Source of the DNA: Lactonifactor sp050944855 | GTDB taxonomy: Bacteria > Bacillota > Clostridia > Lachnospirales > Lachnospiraceae | Assembly (NCBI GenBank): GCA_050944855.1 | Contig: JBMNRU010000005.1 | Coordinates: forward strand, 62,001-126,000 | Length of the DNA stretch: 64,000 nt | Reading direction: 5' to 3' | Shown: positions 33,648 to 42,988 of the stretch, one piece after another | How the letters are laid out: each line of letters begins with the position of its first letter | How positions within the stretch are numbered: the stretch's first letter is position 1 | The notes under the pieces: model-generated | The model's database searches: none | What the model saw: the letters and a program-made list of their open reading frames with translations, nothing else | Told to the model about the DNA's origin: nothing | Made by a program: the position numbers and the translations under genes

Positions 33648-35732
33648 ATGGAAAAATGGATTAAGAGACTGAATCTGGTTTCAATTCCCCTGCAAATGCT
33701 GGGTGTTTGCGTACTTTATTTTGTGATCGAGTGGATTTCCAGACATTCTTTTCTGGAGACCTGGCAGTATATGACGCAGCGGCCCCAGGTATTTCTGTAT
33801 AATTCATTTTTGATTTTTACAACTACATTATTAGTATATTTAACAAGGCGGCGGGTGTTTGCCCGCACCTTTCTGGCAGTGGTATGGCTGTTTCTGGGGA
33901 TTGTAAATGGTTTCCTGTTAAGCCAGAGGGTGACACCCTTTACCGGACCGGATCTTACGCTGTTAGCGGACGCTTTTGGTGTTATGAACAGGTATCTTCC
34001 GGTATATGCGGTAGTCATTGTTGGTATTTTTATGGCATTGATTACTGTAGGGATTGTTGTGTTGTTTATCAAAGGACCGAAATATAAAGGGCCTTTTAAA
34101 TATCGATACAGTATTATCCTTGTGGCAGCAGGCGTCCTGCTTTTTGCAGGTTCCACAAAGCTGGCATTGGAAAAAAGAATCCTTTCCAATTATTTTGGAA
34201 ATATTGCCTTTGCCTATGAAGACTACGGGTATCCGTATTGTCTGATCACTACGATATTTAATACAGGTATTGAAGAGCCCATGGAGTATTCCGCTGAGGA
34301 AATTCAGAACATACTGGACAGTACAGATTCTTTGAATGCGACAACAGAAAATCGGCCCAATATTATTTTTCTGCAGCTGGAATCCTTTTTTGATCCTACG
34401 CTGGTAGATTTTCTGGAGTTCTCGGAGGATCCTATCCCGTATTTCAGAAAGTTAATGTCAGAATATTCTTCCGGATATTTTCGTGTGCCGTCTGTGGGTG
34501 CGGGAACTGCCAATACAGAGTTTGAGACGATCACAGGTATGAACCTGAGGTATTTTGGACCGGGTGAGTACCCTTATAAAAGTATTTTAAAAGAGACTAC
34601 CTGTGAGAGCGCGCCTTACGTACTTAAGAATTTAGGCTACAGTACCCATGCAATCCATAATAATGAAGCAAATTTCTATGGACGCCGTACCGTATTTGCC
34701 AATCTTGGATTTGATACCTTTACTTCTTCTGAATATATGGAAGAACAGGATGATATTACGCCACTGAACTGGATCAAAGATGAGGTTCTTACCCGCTATA
34801 TTACAGGGTGTCTGGATTCCACTGAAGGTCCGGATTATGTGTATACCATTTCTGTACAGGGACATGGGGATTATCCGGAAGAGCCCATGCTGGATGATCC
34901 GGAGATTACTGTTTCCGGGGGAGAGTCCGATGCAGTCAATAACAAATGGGAATATTATGTAAATCAAATACACGAGATGGATCAGTTTGTGCAGGAGTTG
35001 ACTGCGGCATTGTCTGAATATGACGAAGACATCGTTCTGGTTATGTATGGAGATCATCTTCCTACTATGGGGCTTACCGTTTCCGACCTGGAAAACCGAT
35101 ATCTGTTCCAGACCAGTTATGTGATCTGGGACAATATGGGGCTGGAAAAGAAAGACGCAAATCTGGCGTCCTATCAGATGGCGGCAGAGGTGATGGACCG
35201 TGTGGGTATCCATGAGGGAAATATTTTCCGTTATCATCAGGCTAGAAGAAAGTCAAAGAACTATCAGGTGGATCTGGAAATGCTGCAGTATGATATTTTG
35301 TACGGAAAACAGTATGTGTATCCGGATGGAGAAAGCCCTTATCTGAAAACAAAGATTCATCTGGGTACCAAAGATGTGTCTATCTCAGGAATTGAACAGC
35401 TGCTGGATGACAGCTGGTATATTTATGGAACGAATTTTACCCCTTCTGCATGGGTGGAAGTGAATAAAGAATTGAAAGATACAACTTATATTTCTCCGAC
35501 GCAGCTGCTTCTGATGAATACGGAATTGAAAAACGGAGATAAGGTTGATGTGGCGATCCGCAGCAATAGTTCAACAGCAAAGGTTCTGAGCAGGAGCGGA
35601 AAACTTACTTATCGGAAGGCGGTACAGAGGCCGTATGCACAGCCTGTCGAAGAATGGAAACCGGAAATCATAGAAAATGCAGGGGACATCTATCAGCCGC
35701 AGGGAATTCTTGTACAGAAAAAGTTGTCATAG
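33648..35732 (+). CDS. LTA synthase-like membrane sulfatase-family phosphotransferase
   Basis: 694 residues. Five N-terminal transmembrane helices (about residues 10-185) anchor an outward alkaline-phosphatase/sulfatase-fold domain. Key motifs are IIFLQLESFFDP (metal-binding Glu), GAGTANTEFETITGM (Thr nucleophile region) and VMYGDHLPTMG (metal-binding Asp-His). This matches lipoteichoic acid synthase and relatives that transfer glycerol phosphate from phosphatidylglycerol. A C-terminal extension of about 150 residues adds a beta-rich domain. Whether it makes LTA itself or decorates a glycan is unknown. 30 bp after valS, possibly read through. Confidence 0.9.
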   Translation: MEKWIKRLNLVSIPLQMLGVCVLYFVIEWISRHSFLETWQYMTQRPQVFLYNSFLIFTTTLLVYLTRRRVFARTFLAVVWLFLGIVNGFLLSQRVTPFTGPDLTLLADAFGVMNRYLPVYAVVIVGIFMALITVGIVVLFIKGPKYKGPFKYRYSIILVAAGVLLFAGSTKLALEKRILSNYFGNIAFAYEDYGYPYCLITTIFNTGIEEPMEYSAEEIQNILDSTDSLNATTENRPNIIFLQLESFFDPTLVDFLEFSEDPIPYFRKLMSEYSSGYFRVPSVGAGTANTEFETITGMNLRYFGPGEYPYKSILKETTCESAPYVLKNLGYSTHAIHNNEANFYGRRTVFANLGFDTFTSSEYMEEQDDITPLNWIKDEVLTRYITGCLDSTEGPDYVYTISVQGHGDYPEEPMLDDPEITVSGGESDAVNNKWEYYVNQIHEMDQFVQELTAALSEYDEDIVLVMYGDHLPTMGLTVSDLENRYLFQTSYVIWDNMGLEKKDANLASYQMAAEVMDRVGIHEGNIFRYHQARRKSKNYQVDLEMLQYDILYGKQYVYPDGESPYLKTKIHLGTKDVSISGIEQLLDDSWYIYGTNFTPSAWVEVNKELKDTTYISPTQLLLMNTELKNGDKVDVAIRSNSSTAKVLSRSGKLTYRKAVQRPYAQPVEEWKPEIIENAGDIYQPQGILVQKKLS

Positions 35733-35805
35733 CGACAGAATATGATTGTATCTGACTTGGCATTTATAGTAAGATGCCTATGGATCTGAAAAAGGAGGAA
35801 AATCC

Positions 35806-37116
35806 TTGTTTACGTATGAAGAAGCTGTTAATTATATAGAAGCGATACCTAAATTTACGACCAAAAATAAACTGGAGCATACAAAGGACTGCCTGGTACG
35901 CCTGGGCAGTCCGGATCAGAAGCTGAAGATCATCCATGTGGCAGGCACCAATGGAAAAGGAAGCGTATGCGCCTTTTTATCATCCATGCTGGGCGCAGGC
36001 GGTTATAAGGTGGGATTGTTTACCTCGCCGCATCTGGTGCGGATCAATGAAAGATTCCAGTTGAATGAAGTACCGGTATCAGATGAAAGGTTTTTAAAAG
36101 CATTTTGCCGGGTGAAAGACTTATCCGATGCATTGGTCGCAGAGGGAAACTATCATCCTACTTATTTTGAATTTTTGTTCTTAATGGGGATGACCATGTT
36201 TGCAGAGGAACAGGTTGACTATCTGATATTGGAAACCGGTCTGGGCGGAAGACTGGATGCCACGAATTCTGTGGCCCGTCCCATTGCCTGTGTGATTACT
36301 TCTATCAGTCTGGATCATGTAGAATACCTGGGAGACACGATCCCTGCCATTGCCGGGGAGAAGGCCGGCATTATCAAACCCGGTGTGCCTGTGATTTACG
36401 ATGCCAATGATCCGGAGGCTGCCGCTGTACTGAGAGAAAGGGCGCAGCAGCTGGGAAGTCCGTTTTACCCGGTAGAACGAAGCAGGGGAAACATACTGGG
36501 AATTACGGCCGGAGGCATCGAGTTTTCTTATGGATTTACGCATTATGGTACGGTCCGGGTATCCATTCCTTTTGTCGCCAGATATCAGGCGGACAACGCC
36601 GCTTTGGCCATGGAAACCATGGGAGTGCTGGCACAGGAACATAAGATTTCCTTGGATACGGCGAAGATGGGCATGAAGAATACCCGCTGGCAGGGAAGAA
36701 TGGAAACCATACTTCCGGGTGTGATCGTAGACGGCGCGCACAATGAAGACGGTGTGGAACGATTCATTGAGACGGCCAGAGATTTTCAGGATCAGTATAA
36801 GATTACCCTGTTATTTTCCGCAGTAGCGGATAAGGATTATCAGGATATGATTGGACATATCTGCAACGAATTAAAGTTTCATCGTGTGATAACCACAGCA
36901 ATCTGGGGAGATCGTATGGTGTCGGCTGAAGAACTGGCTGAAGTATTCCGGGAAAAGGGATGTATCCATGTGACAGCTGTTTCTTTGGTTGCAGAGGCCT
37001 TTGAAGAGGCCTGCCGTCAGAAAGAAGACGGATTGCTGTTTTGTGTAGGCTCTTTGTATTTGATAGGGGAAATCAAGGCGTATTTGCAAAGCAGAAAAAA
37101 CGACGAGGAGGAGTAA
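35806..37116 (+). CDS. folC: Folylpolyglutamate synthase / dihydrofolate synthase
   Basis: 436 residues. This Mur-ligase-fold enzyme adds glutamate to folates. The P-loop is GTNGKGS (47-53), with DYLILETGLGGRLDATN, SISLDHVEYLG and DGAHNEDGV following, all diagnostic of FolC. The start is TTG at 35806, 8 nt after AAGGAGG; no usable ATG is near. It is followed 3 bp later by a small 49-residue gene. Confidence 0.96.
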   Translation: MFTYEEAVNYIEAIPKFTTKNKLEHTKDCLVRLGSPDQKLKIIHVAGTNGKGSVCAFLSSMLGAGGYKVGLFTSPHLVRINERFQLNEVPVSDERFLKAFCRVKDLSDALVAEGNYHPTYFEFLFLMGMTMFAEEQVDYLILETGLGGRLDATNSVARPIACVITSISLDHVEYLGDTIPAIAGEKAGIIKPGVPVIYDANDPEAAAVLRERAQQLGSPFYPVERSRGNILGITAGGIEFSYGFTHYGTVRVSIPFVARYQADNAALAMETMGVLAQEHKISLDTAKMGMKNTRWQGRMETILPGVIVDGAHNEDGVERFIETARDFQDQYKITLLFSAVADKDYQDMIGHICNELKFHRVITTAIWGDRMVSAEELAEVFREKGCIHVTAVSLVAEAFEEACRQKEDGLLFCVGSLYLIGEIKAYLQSRKNDEEE

Positions 37117-37119
37117 AGG

Positions 37120-37269
37120 ATGATTAATTACGATGAAGAAATTAAAAAATTTCAGCCATGTTTGGATGTAGATGAGGCAGAAGGGGTAATTTACAACCGT
37201 GATCTGACTGATGTGATTGACATCCTGAATGAAATACTAAAGGAGAATGGCCATAAAACGGAAGAATAG
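37120..37269 (+). CDS. Small acidic conserved-looking protein downstream of folC
   Basis: 49 residues, starting MINYDEEIKKFQPCLDVDEAE and containing DLTDVIDILNEILKENG. It is rich in Asp and Glu, probably helical, with no membrane segment. GGAGG is about 9 nt upstream and partly overlaps the folC stop. It lies between folC and the TPR gene with short gaps on both sides, and looks translated within that operon. The function is unknown. Confidence 0.72.
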   Translation: MINYDEEIKKFQPCLDVDEAEGVIYNRDLTDVIDILNEILKENGHKTEE

Positions 37270-37282
37270 GGGAGAATTATAA

Positions 37283-38731
37283 ATGAGCTTTATGATAAAC
37301 GTGCAGAAGGAAGCAGTCAGGATATCCAATCGGCTGTATAATCAGGGCTTGGAAAAAGCACAGATCCGTGATCTTTCGGGGGCTATCAGCTGTCTGTCCA
37401 GAAGCGTAAAATTGAACAAGATGAATATACAGGCCAGGAACTTACTGGGGCTGGTATATTTTGAGACGGGTGAAGTGGTTTCTGCACTCAGCGAATGGGT
37501 GATCAGTAAAAATATCATGGAAGAGAATAACCCGGCCTCCGATTATATTCAGCGTCTGCAGGCACACAGAAATAAGCTGGATCAGATCAACCAGAGTATT
37601 AAAAAGTATAATCAGTGCCTGCTGTACTGCCATCAGGGGAATGAGGATATGGCTGTGATTCAGTTGAAAAAGGTAATTGCTCAGAATCCTAAATTGATTA
37701 AGGCTTATCAGCTGCTGGCCCTTTTGTATATGCGGGGAAATAATTATGAAAAGGCCAGAAAACTATTGAAAAGTGCGGCAGTGATCGATAAAACAAACAC
37801 AACCACGCTGCGCTTTTTAAAAGAAGTAGATGCGCAGACCGGGAAGGTCACCAGCTTAGAGCCGCGTTTTAAGGCAAAGGCAAAAGAAGGCAGAGTGCAC
37901 GAATCGTCTTTGGTTTATCGTTCCGGTAATGATACGGTAATCCATCCTCCTGCATTTAAAGAAAGTTCGGCAATGTCCAGCCTGGTGAATTTAGGGATTG
38001 GTCTGGTCGTAGGGATTGCCGCACTGGGCTTTTTGATCATTCCGGCTATCAGGCAGAGTATTAATCAGGAAGCCAATCAGAGGATTGTAGAATATAGTGA
38101 TCAGGTGGCCAGCCAGGCGGATCAGATCAGTCGATTGGAAAGCAGTATTGCCTCTTCTGAATCTACGGTGAGTTCCGCCAATGATCAGATTGCTTTGGCG
38201 GAAGAGAAAGCACTTGGTTATGAAAATCTGATGAAAGCGTTAGGTGCGCTTGAGGATGGAGATTATACCACCGCTGCCAATGCCATGCAGAGCGTGAATG
38301 GTGATGTATTATCTGTGGAAGCAAAAGAAGTCTATGATTCTATTTATTCCCAGGTGAAGACGACACTGTTTAATCAGTGCTTTAATGATGGTGTAAATGC
38401 TTACGATTATAAGGATTATGAAACTGCCATTGCGAATCTTCTGAAAGCTCATGAGATTGACGGTACCCATTATGAAACCTTATATTATCTGGCTCATTCC
38501 TACTATGAGAGCGGGGATACCGGCAATGCAGATATTTATTTTCAGAAAATTATTGATACACAGCCGGGAACCAGGAGAGCTTCCGATGCACAGGATTATA
38601 TGACAGGAACTCCTGCTGACCAGACCGATACAGGCGGCGAAGGCGGTACGCTTGCCGGCCCGGGTGCCGGGGACACAGCAGAAGGAGAAACACAGGGAGA
38701 TTCGGAAGAGGATCCGAATACAGAAGAATAG
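37283..38731 (+). CDS. Tetratricopeptide-repeat membrane protein
   Basis: 482 residues. Cytosolic TPR-like helices occupy about residues 1-185 (IRDLSGAISCLSRSVKLN; GNEDMAVIQLKKVIAQNP; ALLYMRGNNYEKARKLLKSA). One transmembrane helix lies near 235-255 (LGIGLVVGIAALGFLIIPA). An outward coiled coil follows (QVASQADQISRLESSIASSE), then two more TPRs (DYETAIANLLKAHEID; SYYESGDTGNADIYFQKII) and a disordered Gly/Glu tail. Such two-sided TPR proteins scaffold complexes; partners are unknown. Followed by a terminator. Confidence 0.85.
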   Translation: MSFMINVQKEAVRISNRLYNQGLEKAQIRDLSGAISCLSRSVKLNKMNIQARNLLGLVYFETGEVVSALSEWVISKNIMEENNPASDYIQRLQAHRNKLDQINQSIKKYNQCLLYCHQGNEDMAVIQLKKVIAQNPKLIKAYQLLALLYMRGNNYEKARKLLKSAAVIDKTNTTTLRFLKEVDAQTGKVTSLEPRFKAKAKEGRVHESSLVYRSGNDTVIHPPAFKESSAMSSLVNLGIGLVVGIAALGFLIIPAIRQSINQEANQRIVEYSDQVASQADQISRLESSIASSESTVSSANDQIALAEEKALGYENLMKALGALEDGDYTTAANAMQSVNGDVLSVEAKEVYDSIYSQVKTTLFNQCFNDGVNAYDYKDYETAIANLLKAHEIDGTHYETLYYLAHSYYESGDTGNADIYFQKIIDTQPGTRRASDAQDYMTGTPADQTDTGGEGGTLAGPGAGDTAEGETQGDSEEDPNTEE

Positions 38732-38753
38732 AACTTGCAAAAGAGAAACCTCG

Positions 38754-38786
38754 AAAAAGGGGATGCCGATTGGCATCTCTTTTTTG
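38754..38786 (+). terminator. Terminator after the TPR gene
   Basis: GATGCC and GGCATC close a GATT tetraloop, extended by A/T pairs, with TTTTTT on the plus side. Confidence 0.85.
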
Positions 38787-38838
38787 TTTTACAAAAAAAG
38801 TCGAAAATTAAGAAAAAAGGGAATAGGAGGAGTAACAA

Positions 38839-39174
38839 TTGGAAAACCTAATACAAAAACGGGGTACCTGCCTGATCGTACATCTGCCCGCAGAATTAGA
38901 TCATCATGTAACAGAGCCGATTCGTCTGCAGGTGGACAGAGAATTAGAAAGCGGAGATTTTCGGACGGTTGCTTTTGACTTTAGAAACACTACATTTATG
39001 GACAGTTCCGGTATCGGTATGATTATGGGACGCTACCGGATGCTGGGTTATATGGGCGGTAAGGTAAGCGCCATTCATGTGAGTGACAGGCTGCTTCGCA
39101 TTATGCGGTTATCCGGCATCCATAAATATATTGAAATCAGTCAGGAACCGATCTGGAATCAAAAAAGGAATTAG
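38839..39174 (+). CDS. spoIIAA: Anti-sigma F factor antagonist SpoIIAA
   Basis: 111 residues, a STAS-domain protein. Ser57 in FMDSSGIGMI is the residue phosphorylated by SpoIIAB. Dephosphorylated SpoIIAA binds SpoIIAB and frees SigF in the forespore. The start is TTG at 38839, 8 nt after AGGAGG. It is the first gene of the sigF operon, with spoIIAB 11 bp downstream. Confidence 0.95.
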   Translation: MENLIQKRGTCLIVHLPAELDHHVTEPIRLQVDRELESGDFRTVAFDFRNTTFMDSSGIGMIMGRYRMLGYMGGKVSAIHVSDRLLRIMRLSGIHKYIEISQEPIWNQKRN

Positions 39175-39185
39175 GAGGGAGTATT

Positions 39186-39626
39186 ATGGAAAACACCAAT
39201 GAGATGAGTATTACTTTTGACAGTCTGTCCTGTAATGAAGGATTTGCCAGGGTGGCCGTGGCAGCTTTTCTTACACAGCTAAATCCTACTTTAGAGGAAG
39301 TAAATGATGTAAAAACAGCTGTTTCGGAGGCCATTACCAATGCGATCGTGCATGGATATGAGCAGGAAGTACATAAGATTATCATTCACTGCAGCGTGAC
39401 GGGACAGGAGATGACCATTGAAATCATCGATCACGGGAAAGGGATCGATGATATAGAAAAGGCTATGGAGCCTTTATTTACCACAAAACCGGAACTGGAT
39501 CGTTCCGGTATGGGATTTGCTTTTATGGAAGCTTTTATGGACGAGGTGACGGTAACTTCCAAGCCGGGAGAAGGAACCTGTGTGATGATGAAGAAAAAAG
39601 TGGGCAGCGGCCCGCATTTTCAATAA
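39186..39626 (+). CDS. spoIIAB: Anti-sigma F factor and kinase SpoIIAB
   Basis: 146 residues, a GHKL-type kinase. The N-box EAITNAIVHGYE and G1 box IDHGKGIDD are intact, with a G2-like GMGFAFMEAFMDEV. It holds SigF inactive and phosphorylates SpoIIAA. Second gene of the operon. Confidence 0.97.
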   Translation: MENTNEMSITFDSLSCNEGFARVAVAAFLTQLNPTLEEVNDVKTAVSEAITNAIVHGYEQEVHKIIIHCSVTGQEMTIEIIDHGKGIDDIEKAMEPLFTTKPELDRSGMGFAFMEAFMDEVTVTSKPGEGTCVMMKKKVGSGPHFQ

Positions 39627-39636
39627 GGAGGATTCT

Positions 39637-40353
39637 ATGGAGCATATCCTTGCCCTAATCGAGCGTGCGCACAAAGGGGATAAGGAAGCAAGAGATATAC
39701 TGGTAGAGGAAAATATGGGGCTTGTCTGGAGCATTGTAAGACGTTTTACAAATCGAGGGGTGGAATTGGAAGATCTGTTTCAGATCGGCAGTATTGGACT
39801 GATGAAAGCAATTGATAAGTTTGATACCTCTTATGAAGTGAAATTTTCTACTTATGCCGTTCCTATGATTACAGGAGAGATTAAACGATTTTTAAGAGAT
39901 GACGGCATGATTAAGGTGAGCCGGTCTTTAAAAGAAACGGCCGGAAAAGTGTATGTGGTGAGAGAAGAACTGGAACGAAAAAATGGACGGGAACCCACCC
40001 TGGAAGAGATCGCAGTCTGCCTGCAGATACCCATGGAAGATGTGGTCATGGCGGTAGAATCCGGGGCACAGATCGAATCTCTGCAAAAGACGATTTACCG
40101 GGGAGACGGAAGCGATATTTCTTTGGAGGACAGGCTGGAAGAAGAGCAGGATGCTCATGAGGAAGCGCTGAATCGGATTCTTTTGGAACAAATGCTGGAA
40201 CAGCTGGAGCCGAAGGAAAGGACACTGATCCATATGCGGTTTTTTCAGGAAAAGACCCAATTGGAAATTGCAAAGTTTATGGATATTTCTCAGGTACAGG
40301 TTTCCAGAATGGAGAAAAAAATTTTGCGCAAGCTGGCCGCGCAGCTTCGATAA
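39637..40353 (+). CDS. sigF: Forespore sigma factor SigF
   Basis: 238 residues. Region 2 is ENMGLVWSIVRRF...ELEDLFQIGSIGLMKAIDKFD, with STYAVPMITGEIKRFLRDDG typical of SigF/SigG/SigB. Region 4 contains RTLIHMRFFQEKTQLEIAKFM and SQVQVSRMEKKI. It is placed after spoIIAB, as in Bacillus spoIIAC. It directs the first forespore-specific transcription. Confidence 0.97.
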   Translation: MEHILALIERAHKGDKEARDILVEENMGLVWSIVRRFTNRGVELEDLFQIGSIGLMKAIDKFDTSYEVKFSTYAVPMITGEIKRFLRDDGMIKVSRSLKETAGKVYVVREELERKNGREPTLEEIAVCLQIPMEDVVMAVESGAQIESLQKTIYRGDGSDISLEDRLEEEQDAHEEALNRILLEQMLEQLEPKERTLIHMRFFQEKTQLEIAKFMDISQVQVSRMEKKILRKLAAQLR

Positions 40354-40416
40354 CGGGTGCATACTTTTATAAATAAAGCAGATACTACCTGTTAGAAAAT
40401 GACAGGAGTGAGTAAT

Positions 40417-41031
40417 ATGAGTGATATTTTGTACGTTCAGACAGAAAAGAATGTAAAGATTGTAAGTTCTCAGGTGTATTTGCAGGATATCGCAAAACTG
40501 GCCTGTGCCAACAGCAAAGTATTGAACCGGAATCGGGTGAGAAAAATTACGACGCTTCCAGAGAATAAGCCGGGGCGATATGTGATTTCTGTTATGGATA
40601 TTATCGAAGAAATACAGAAACAGGAAGAAAATGTGGATGTTACACATATCGGGGAGCCCAGTATGGTGCTTACTTATGAAACTCAGAATCAACCCGCAAA
40701 ATGGAAGACATGGCTGAAAACGGCTATGGTATGCGTGCTCACTTTTTTTGGCGCTGCGTTTTCTATTATGACCTTTAACATTGATGTGGATGCTTCCGGT
40801 TTGTTTTATCAGTTATATCGACAGTTTACGGGAGAAATTTCTAACGGAAGGACGATCCTGGAATTGTCCTATTCCATAGGGATTGGAATTGGTGTGATTG
40901 CATTTTTTAATCATTTTGGCCCGGGGAAACTGACGCAGGATCCCACACCGATGGAAGTGGAGATGCGGCAGTATGAAGATGAAGTAGATACCACAGTGAT
41001 CGAAGCCATGAGCAGAAAGGAGAAACAGTGA
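40417..41031 (+). CDS. spoVAA: Stage V sporulation protein AA
   Basis: 204 residues. An N-terminal soluble domain (VYLQDIAKLACANSKVLNRN) is followed by two transmembrane helices near residues 105-125 and 150-170, as in SpoVAA. It belongs to the SpoVA complex in the spore inner membrane that takes up Ca-dipicolinate during sporulation and releases it at germination. The start at 40417 follows AGGAG. Its stop overlaps the spoVAB start. Confidence 0.9.
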   Translation: MSDILYVQTEKNVKIVSSQVYLQDIAKLACANSKVLNRNRVRKITTLPENKPGRYVISVMDIIEEIQKQEENVDVTHIGEPSMVLTYETQNQPAKWKTWLKTAMVCVLTFFGAAFSIMTFNIDVDASGLFYQLYRQFTGEISNGRTILELSYSIGIGIGVIAFFNHFGPGKLTQDPTPMEVEMRQYEDEVDTTVIEAMSRKEKQ

Positions 41032-41441
41032 TGGGAGCGCAGATACTGATGGGAATGATCGGCCTTTTCGGAGGTATTATCATTGCCAGTGCTCTGGGAG
41101 CTCTTCTGGTGGGCCTGGGTATTATTCCCCGTTATGCCGGCATCACCAAAACTGCTGAAAAAATTTCTCTTTATGAAGATGCCACCGTTTTAGGCGCGCT
41201 GTTCGGCAATCTGGTTTTTCTGTATCACTGGGAGATATCGGTAGGCTGGATTGGATTGGCAGTGATCGGTTTCCTTTTTGGAGTTTATCTGGGCAGCTGG
41301 ATCATTGCCCTGGGAGAAGTGGTCAATCTTTTTGCTATTATGGCCAGAAGAGTAGGCCTTACTAAAGGAATTGGCTGGGTGATCCTCAGTATGGCTGCGG
41401 GGAAAATGATTGGTTCCTGGATGTTGTTTTTTCAGTTGTAA
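41031..41441 (+). CDS. spoVAB: Stage V sporulation protein AB
   Basis: 136 residues, four hydrophobic helices, with the SpoVAB pattern GIIPRYAGITKT, YEDATVLGALFGN and LGEVVNLFAIMARR. A component of the SpoVA dipicolinate channel. ATG at 41031, 1 bp overlap with spoVAA, 8 nt after AAGGAG. Confidence 0.92.
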   Translation: MGAQILMGMIGLFGGIIIASALGALLVGLGIIPRYAGITKTAEKISLYEDATVLGALFGNLVFLYHWEISVGWIGLAVIGFLFGVYLGSWIIALGEVVNLFAIMARRVGLTKGIGWVILSMAAGKMIGSWMLFFQL

Positions 41442-41461
41442 CAGACTGCAAGGAGGTAAAT

Positions 41462-41929
41462 ATGGTTGATATTGCGAAAGAAAAGAAGAAAAAAGAATAT
41501 GAAAAGTATGTGAAGCAGGTGACGCCTACCCATAGTCTTCATATGAATATGGCCAAAGCTTTTCTGGTAGGAGGCATGATCTGTACTGCCGGTCAGCTGA
41601 TACTGAATACAGCGAAGAACATGGGCTTAGATGAAGACGCGGCAGGTTCCTGGTGTTCTATGCTGCTGATTCTTGCGAGTGTCGTCTTAACCGGGCTGAA
41701 TTTTTATGCGCCGATTGTGAAGTTTGGAGGTGCGGGCGCACTGGTGCCCATTACCGGTTTTGCCAATTCCGTGGCATCACCGGCTATTGAGTACCAGAAA
41801 GAGGGACAGGTTTTCGGTATCGGAGCAAAGATTTTTACCATTGCCGGGCCGGTTATCCTATATGGGATTTTTACCAGCTGGATCTTAGGGCTGGGGTACT
41901 GGATATTAAAATATGTAGGCGTTCTATAA
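41462..41929 (+). CDS. spoVAC: Stage V sporulation protein AC
   Basis: 155 residues. KQVTPTHSLHMNMAKAFLVGGMICTAGQ and GGAGALVPITGFANSVASPAIEY are hallmark SpoVAC/SpoVAEB sequences (quoted in part). In Bacillus SpoVAC can act as a mechanosensitive channel for dipicolinate release. A polytopic inner-membrane protein; AGGAGG precedes the start. Confidence 0.95.
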   Translation: MVDIAKEKKKKEYEKYVKQVTPTHSLHMNMAKAFLVGGMICTAGQLILNTAKNMGLDEDAAGSWCSMLLILASVVLTGLNFYAPIVKFGGAGALVPITGFANSVASPAIEYQKEGQVFGIGAKIFTIAGPVILYGIFTSWILGLGYWILKYVGVL

Positions 41930-41965
41930 ATGCGCAGATAAAGAAAATACAACCGAGGTGAGCTT

Positions 41966-42976
41966 ATGAATCAGATGATGGGAAAGCAAAGTATACAGTT
42001 TGGTGAGGCGGTCCATATTTTAAGCGGCGCTGCCATCGCAGGAAAAAAAGAGGGAGAGGGACCGCTGGGCAAGTATTTTGATATGGTAGGGGAAGACGCC
42101 ATGTTCGGGTGCAAAAGCTGGGAGGAAGCAGAGAGTACCCTGCAAAAAGAGGCGGCACAGCTGGCGCTGGGCAAGGCGAAAGTGGAAAAATGGCAGATCC
42201 GTACCTTGTTTGCCGGCGATTTGCTGGCGCAGTCCATCGCTTCTTCTTTTGGGATTATGGATTTGGAAATACCCTTATACGGTCTGTATGGGGCCTGTTC
42301 TACCATGGGAGAGGCCCTGTCTCTGGGATCTATGGCAGTTGCCGGCGGATATGCAGAATATGCCATGGCTCTTACTTCCAGTCATTTTGCAAGCGCAGAA
42401 AAGGAGTTTCGGTTTCCCCTGGGATACGGAAGCCAAAGGCCCTTATCAGCTTCCTGGACGGTTACGGGAAGTGGTGCCTGTGTACTTGGCAGGAAGGGAG
42501 GAAAAGCCAGAATTACAGGAATTACCACAGGAAAAATTGTGGATTATGGATTGAAAGATTCGCAGAACATGGGAGCCTGTATGGCACCGGCTGCCTGTGA
42601 TACCATTTATCAGAATTTTATGGATTTTAACAGAAGCCCGAACGATTATGACAGGATCATAACTGGGGATTTGGGAAAAGTGGGTCAGAAAATTTTATTT
42701 GATCTGATGAGTGAAAAAGGTTTTGATATCAAAGAACAGCATATGGACTGCGGTTGTCTTATTTTTGATGACGCAACGCAGGATACGCATGCGGGCGGCA
42801 GTGGCTGCGGCTGTGCGGCAGTTACCTTTGCAGCTTATATTCTTCCGAAGATAGAGAGTGGAGTTTGGAAGAGGGTTTTGTTTGTGCCTACCGGCGCATT
42901 AATGTCAAAAGTAAGCTTTAATGAAGGCCAGAGCGTGCCGGGCATTGCCCACGCCGTTGTGGTGGAACATTGCTGA
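41966..42976 (+). CDS. spoVAD: Stage V sporulation protein AD
   Basis: 336 residues with a thiolase/KAS-like fold. Motifs include YGLYGACSTMGEAL (the active-site-like Cys), DYDRIITGDLGKVGQ and GGSGCGCAAVTFAAY. SpoVAD lies on the outer face of the spore inner membrane and binds dipicolinic acid. The start follows GAGGTGAG. Confidence 0.96.
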   Translation: MNQMMGKQSIQFGEAVHILSGAAIAGKKEGEGPLGKYFDMVGEDAMFGCKSWEEAESTLQKEAAQLALGKAKVEKWQIRTLFAGDLLAQSIASSFGIMDLEIPLYGLYGACSTMGEALSLGSMAVAGGYAEYAMALTSSHFASAEKEFRFPLGYGSQRPLSASWTVTGSGACVLGRKGGKARITGITTGKIVDYGLKDSQNMGACMAPAACDTIYQNFMDFNRSPNDYDRIITGDLGKVGQKILFDLMSEKGFDIKEQHMDCGCLIFDDATQDTHAGGSGCGCAAVTFAAYILPKIESGVWKRVLFVPTGALMSKVSFNEGQSVPGIAHAVVVEHC

Positions 42977-42988
42977 CAGGAGGAAGTT

